Shown here in pieces: positions 4,495 to 6,929 of a stretch of 6,929 nucleotides of DNA (position 1 is its first letter; every line of letters starts with the position of its first letter). This stretch comes from Nitrosopumilaceae archaeon (GTDB taxonomy: Archaea; Thermoproteota; Nitrososphaeria; Nitrososphaerales; Nitrosopumilaceae), in NCBI GenBank assembly GCA_007571225.1, contig RKRU01000012.1, forward strand, positions 1 through 6,929, in the 5' to 3' direction. The notes beneath the pieces are model-generated. The model was given only the letters and a program-made list of their open reading frames with translations. It was not told the origin of the DNA and searched no databases. The position numbers were made by a program, and so were the translations under genes.

Positions 4495-6792
4495 CTAGCC
4501 TACAAATTCCATTATGGAACCCGTACCTTGCAGTGGGACAGATTTAATGGGCTCGAGCGTCTCAATATCGTTTGCAGACAGCATGGAGTCAGATACTGTA
4601 TACAGTACATCTTCAATATAAAATGTCCTGTACCCTGTGCTTTGTCCATCATGTGACGACATATGTGTGATTGTGCCACGCAGATTAAACTTTTTGTCGT
4701 CATTAACGTAGATGACGTAGAATCCACGCCAGTCGTCAGCAGGTACAATCAATGCTGGAATTTCAAGATGTGAAGATTGTCCCTCTATTGGGATGGAAAT
4801 AACACTCCTTGTTCTGTCAAGGAAGAACGCCTTGTGATCATCAAGCACATCAGAGTGTGTTGAGCCCGTCCCGATTACTAGGTTGTCTATAACTTTAGGA
4901 TTTGAGACATCTGCTACACCAAACATTGAAATCTTGACTCCGAGATGTTCTGTACTGCCCCCGCTCAGTATCGTGTCGCGGCCTATCCCTATTATGTGGT
5001 CTGCATCATACGGATGTAGATAGTTAGAAAAGCCCGGAATCTTAAGCTCGCCCAATATTCTGGGCGTGTCATCGGATATGTCAATTACAAAGAACGGATC
5101 TATCTGCCGAAACGTCACCATGTATAGACGATCGCCCACAAATCTTGCAGAGTATATACTCTCGTCTGGTGCTATGTGGGATATGTATCCCACCATGCCA
5201 AGTTCATCGTTGAGCACATACACTCCGCTTGAATGGTTAAGACTGGAATGATAGTCCACAGTAGTTGCCACCCGAAGTCTGTCACCGGCCGGGTTCTCCC
5301 CCATAGAGAACTGGTTGATCAGCGTTCCAGGTACAGTCCCCCGTGCCACGTAGCTTGTGTCTGGACCGTTTATGGAAATTTTGTGTATTACAGTCTCCAT
5401 TGTAGGTACGGTAAACCACTTATTGGTTTTCCTGACCTCCTCAAATCGATCGATAAGTTCATCCTGCATGGCTGGCTCCAATCCCTCAAAGTGGTCTGTA
5501 GCTATTTTATTTAACATGTCTAAGAACCTAGATACATTTCCATCCGTACCAGCGTGTGCAACCTTTATTTGGTTTTGGACATCTACAGGCAGTAGTGGAA
5601 CTATGGCCGTAAATACTATTTCCTGAATGTGGGTATCGGTAAGAACAAATTCCACATAACGGTTGTATGTCAGGTAAAGATTTTCCTGCGTCACATAGTA
5701 TGTCCCGGTACTTCCTATCATATATGTCTCCGAGGTTATGGCATTGTAGTCACTCTCAAGATCTAGGACTGCCAGTACGGCAAATGTAGAAAAATCTCTG
5801 TCATCCTCAAAGTAGTATGTCTCTGAAGTCATATCTACACCCGCATCGATATCTCGTACTATGGGAATCCATGGATGTTTGTCCAGATCGGTTGTGGTTA
5901 TGATGTATACGTACGGACCTATCATTCGGGCATCTGCAAAATATCCATCTACAGAATAACGTGTTTGTACGTGTGGATTCGCCCTGTCTGTAATATCTAC
6001 AACCACCACATGCGCGGCAGGCGCATGTGGGTTTACGAGCTCGAATTCAAACTCAGGTACAACAACATTATCTCTCTTGGATTCGTAAAATACAACAAGC
6101 TTGTCTCCGTTTAGGAATATGTCGTGGATGTAACTGGGATCTATGTCAAGTGCCACTTTTGTAGCTATGTGGGCGTATGCCGCAGGCCACAAATCCACCA
6201 CGGTTAGCGTGTTATCCCTTGCAATGTAGGCATATCGATCGTCATTCTTTAGAAAGTCCGGTTCGTCCACCCCTCCAACTTGTATGTTTGTAACAGAATA
6301 ATCCCTTGTTCTGTCATCAGAAAAAGCTGTGGGGGCAGACAGCTCATCAACCGCGTCTGAAGGCCCTATACGTACAGGCGAACTCAGATAGCCACCAACT
6401 TCCTCCGCTGTATATTGCTGAGTTTCCAATTCTGTCTCTTCGATTTTGAATACGCCTCGATCATGCATGACAAAGTTTCCATCCGTATGCAGTACCTCAA
6501 ACAGTTGTGTTTGTGATGTTATTTTCCTGAGAGTACTATTCTCCAACTGTATCCCAGTACTCCCCACGGGCGGCGGCACCTTAGATTCCACAACACCAAC
6601 ATCATCATACGGTGCAGGGACATCAACTGGCGGCGTCACCTCGGGTCCCATGATGTCAGTACTGTTATACGGTGCACGGATATCAACGGACGGGGACACT
6701 ATCGCATCCCATCCTTCAAGGTTCAAAAAAACAACAGGGGTTATGGTCGCTATTGCAATTGCAGTTAAAAGTATTGGAATTATTTTATTCAA
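4495..6792 (-). CDS. Secreted/membrane-anchored beta-propeller protein (COG4880-like)
   Basis: About 765 residues from the preferred TTG at 6792. The N-terminus MNKIIPILLTAIAIATITPVV is a signal or anchor segment (residues 3-24), so the rest should lie outside the cell. Next come two and a half 20-residue Pro-rich repeats (32-79), then the propeller with the family landmark TNIQVGGVDEPDFLKNDD (near 168-185), repeated Y(V/I)YI and VVVDITD-type strands, a likely helical insert (419-456, FLDMLNKIA to FEEVRKT), FFVIDISDDTP and the landmark LHPYDADHIIGIG (592-604). These fit the bacterial/archaeal secreted proteins with a C-terminal propeller distantly related to WD-40 (Beta_propel). Their function is not established; binding of partners or surface polymers is a guess. 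Start: CTTATAAT is centred 28 bp upstream of this TTG. Another TTG at 6870 adds 26 polar residues before the anchor and also has an AT-rich box at 28 bp; the frame stays open to the right window edge. Stop is TAG at 4497-4495. Confidence 0.85.
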   Translation of the reverse strand: MNKIIPILLTAIAIATITPVVFLNLEGWDAIVSPSVDIRAPYNSTDIMGPEVTPPVDVPAPYDDVGVVESKVPPPVGSTGIQLENSTLRKITSQTQLFEVLHTDGNFVMHDRGVFKIEETELETQQYTAEEVGGYLSSPVRIGPSDAVDELSAPTAFSDDRTRDYSVTNIQVGGVDEPDFLKNDDRYAYIARDNTLTVVDLWPAAYAHIATKVALDIDPSYIHDIFLNGDKLVVFYESKRDNVVVPEFEFELVNPHAPAAHVVVVDITDRANPHVQTRYSVDGYFADARMIGPYVYIITTTDLDKHPWIPIVRDIDAGVDMTSETYYFEDDRDFSTFAVLAVLDLESDYNAITSETYMIGSTGTYYVTQENLYLTYNRYVEFVLTDTHIQEIVFTAIVPLLPVDVQNQIKVAHAGTDGNVSRFLDMLNKIATDHFEGLEPAMQDELIDRFEEVRKTNKWFTVPTMETVIHKISINGPDTSYVARGTVPGTLINQFSMGENPAGDRLRVATTVDYHSSLNHSSGVYVLNDELGMVGYISHIAPDESIYSARFVGDRLYMVTFRQIDPFFVIDISDDTPRILGELKIPGFSNYLHPYDADHIIGIGRDTILSGGSTEHLGVKISMFGVADVSNPKVIDNLVIGTGSTHSDVLDDHKAFFLDRTRSVISIPIEGQSSHLEIPALIVPADDWRGFYVIYVNDDKKFNLRGTITHMSSHDGQSTGYRTFYIEDVLYTVSDSMLSANDIETLEPIKSVPLQGTGSIMEFVG
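6556..6699 (-). repeat. 60-bp imperfect tandem repeat in the beta-propeller gene
   Basis: Exact 60-bp spacing separates similar blocks: TACGGTGCA at 6608 and 6668, and CGGCGGCACC (6571), CGGCGTCACC (6631) and CGGGGACACT (6691). They encode 20-residue units VSPSVDIRAPYNSTDIMGPE and VTPPVDVPAPYDDVGVVESK, then a partial VPPPVGSTG. The units have diverged, so the duplication is old. They lie between the membrane segment and the propeller and probably form a flexible stalk. Confidence 0.8.
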
Positions 6793-6816
6793 ACCAGATT
6801 TTATGGCCGGTAACTC

Positions 6817-6824
6817 ATTATAAG
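6817..6824 (-). promoter_or_regulatory. TATA box for the beta-propeller gene
   Basis: Read on the - strand, CTTATAAT is centred about 28 bp upstream of TTG 6792, the same geometry as at purA and pyrF, and it supports a leaderless start there. A weaker alternative is the A5T6 tract at 6893-6903 on the + strand (AAAAAATTTTT on -), which sits 28 bp upstream of the TTG at 6870. Confidence 0.45.
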
Positions 6825-6929
6825 AATTACCGTAACACTTCGTGACTATGAAGTTCGTCGTGATGAGCAAAAGAAAATGTCACTAAGAACTGAAAAATTT
6901 TTTGACAATGAGGATTAAACTCAGATTTC

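Noticed and set aside
4088..4547. Overlapping + strand open frames across the uppS 5' end and the gap to the beta-propeller gene
   Set aside because: They run across two well-supported - strand genes and the gap, are rich in Cys, Trp and His, and have no motif or conserved start context.

Overview
The window looks like archaeal chromosome, most likely from an ammonia-oxidising lineage (Nitrososphaerota/Thaumarchaeota). That placement is an inference. It rests on a short archaeal-type adenylosuccinate synthetase (333 aa), an archaeal-type cis-prenyltransferase, a secreted COG4880-like beta-propeller protein, and start codons (including TTG) lying about 26-29 bp downstream of TATA-like boxes, as expected for leaderless archaeal transcripts. 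There are no rRNA or tRNA genes, insertion sequences or CRISPR arrays.

Layout. The left part (1-2905) reads on the + strand. It holds the 3' end of a secreted ComEC/Rec2-type metallo-beta-lactamase-fold hydrolase with a Pro/Thr/Glu repeat tail, then purA (TTG start), then a 404-bp intergenic stretch, then pyrF. The right part (3051 to about 6792/6870) reads on the - strand. From right to left it holds a large membrane-anchored beta-propeller protein, a cis-prenyl diphosphate synthase (uppS-like), and a Nudix hydrolase whose ATG overlaps the uppS stop by 4 nt (ATGA). pyrF and the Nudix gene converge on a 145-bp spacer that contains a possible structured element.

How the genes relate. purA (IMP to AMP branch) and pyrF (OMP to UMP) are nucleotide-biosynthesis housekeeping genes, but each seems to have its own promoter. 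The Nudix enzyme resembles Ap4A hydrolases and is translationally coupled to uppS, which makes the polyprenyl carrier lipid used in glycan assembly at the membrane. The two flanking proteins (ComEC-like hydrolase and beta-propeller) are predicted to face the cell exterior.

Most of this is ordinary core genome. The points most worth a second look are: (a) a 7-A run just after the Pro-rich tail of the ComEC-like protein, where a -1 shift would replace a short polar end with a hydrophobic segment followed by Arg-rich sequence; (b) the 404-bp purA-pyrF spacer, with a terminator-like hairpin, a long inverted repeat and a 13-bp tandem repeat directly upstream of the pyrF TATA box; (c) two competing TTG starts for the beta-propeller gene; and (d) a 14-codon ORF abutting the uppS start. 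I found no convincing new multi-gene system.
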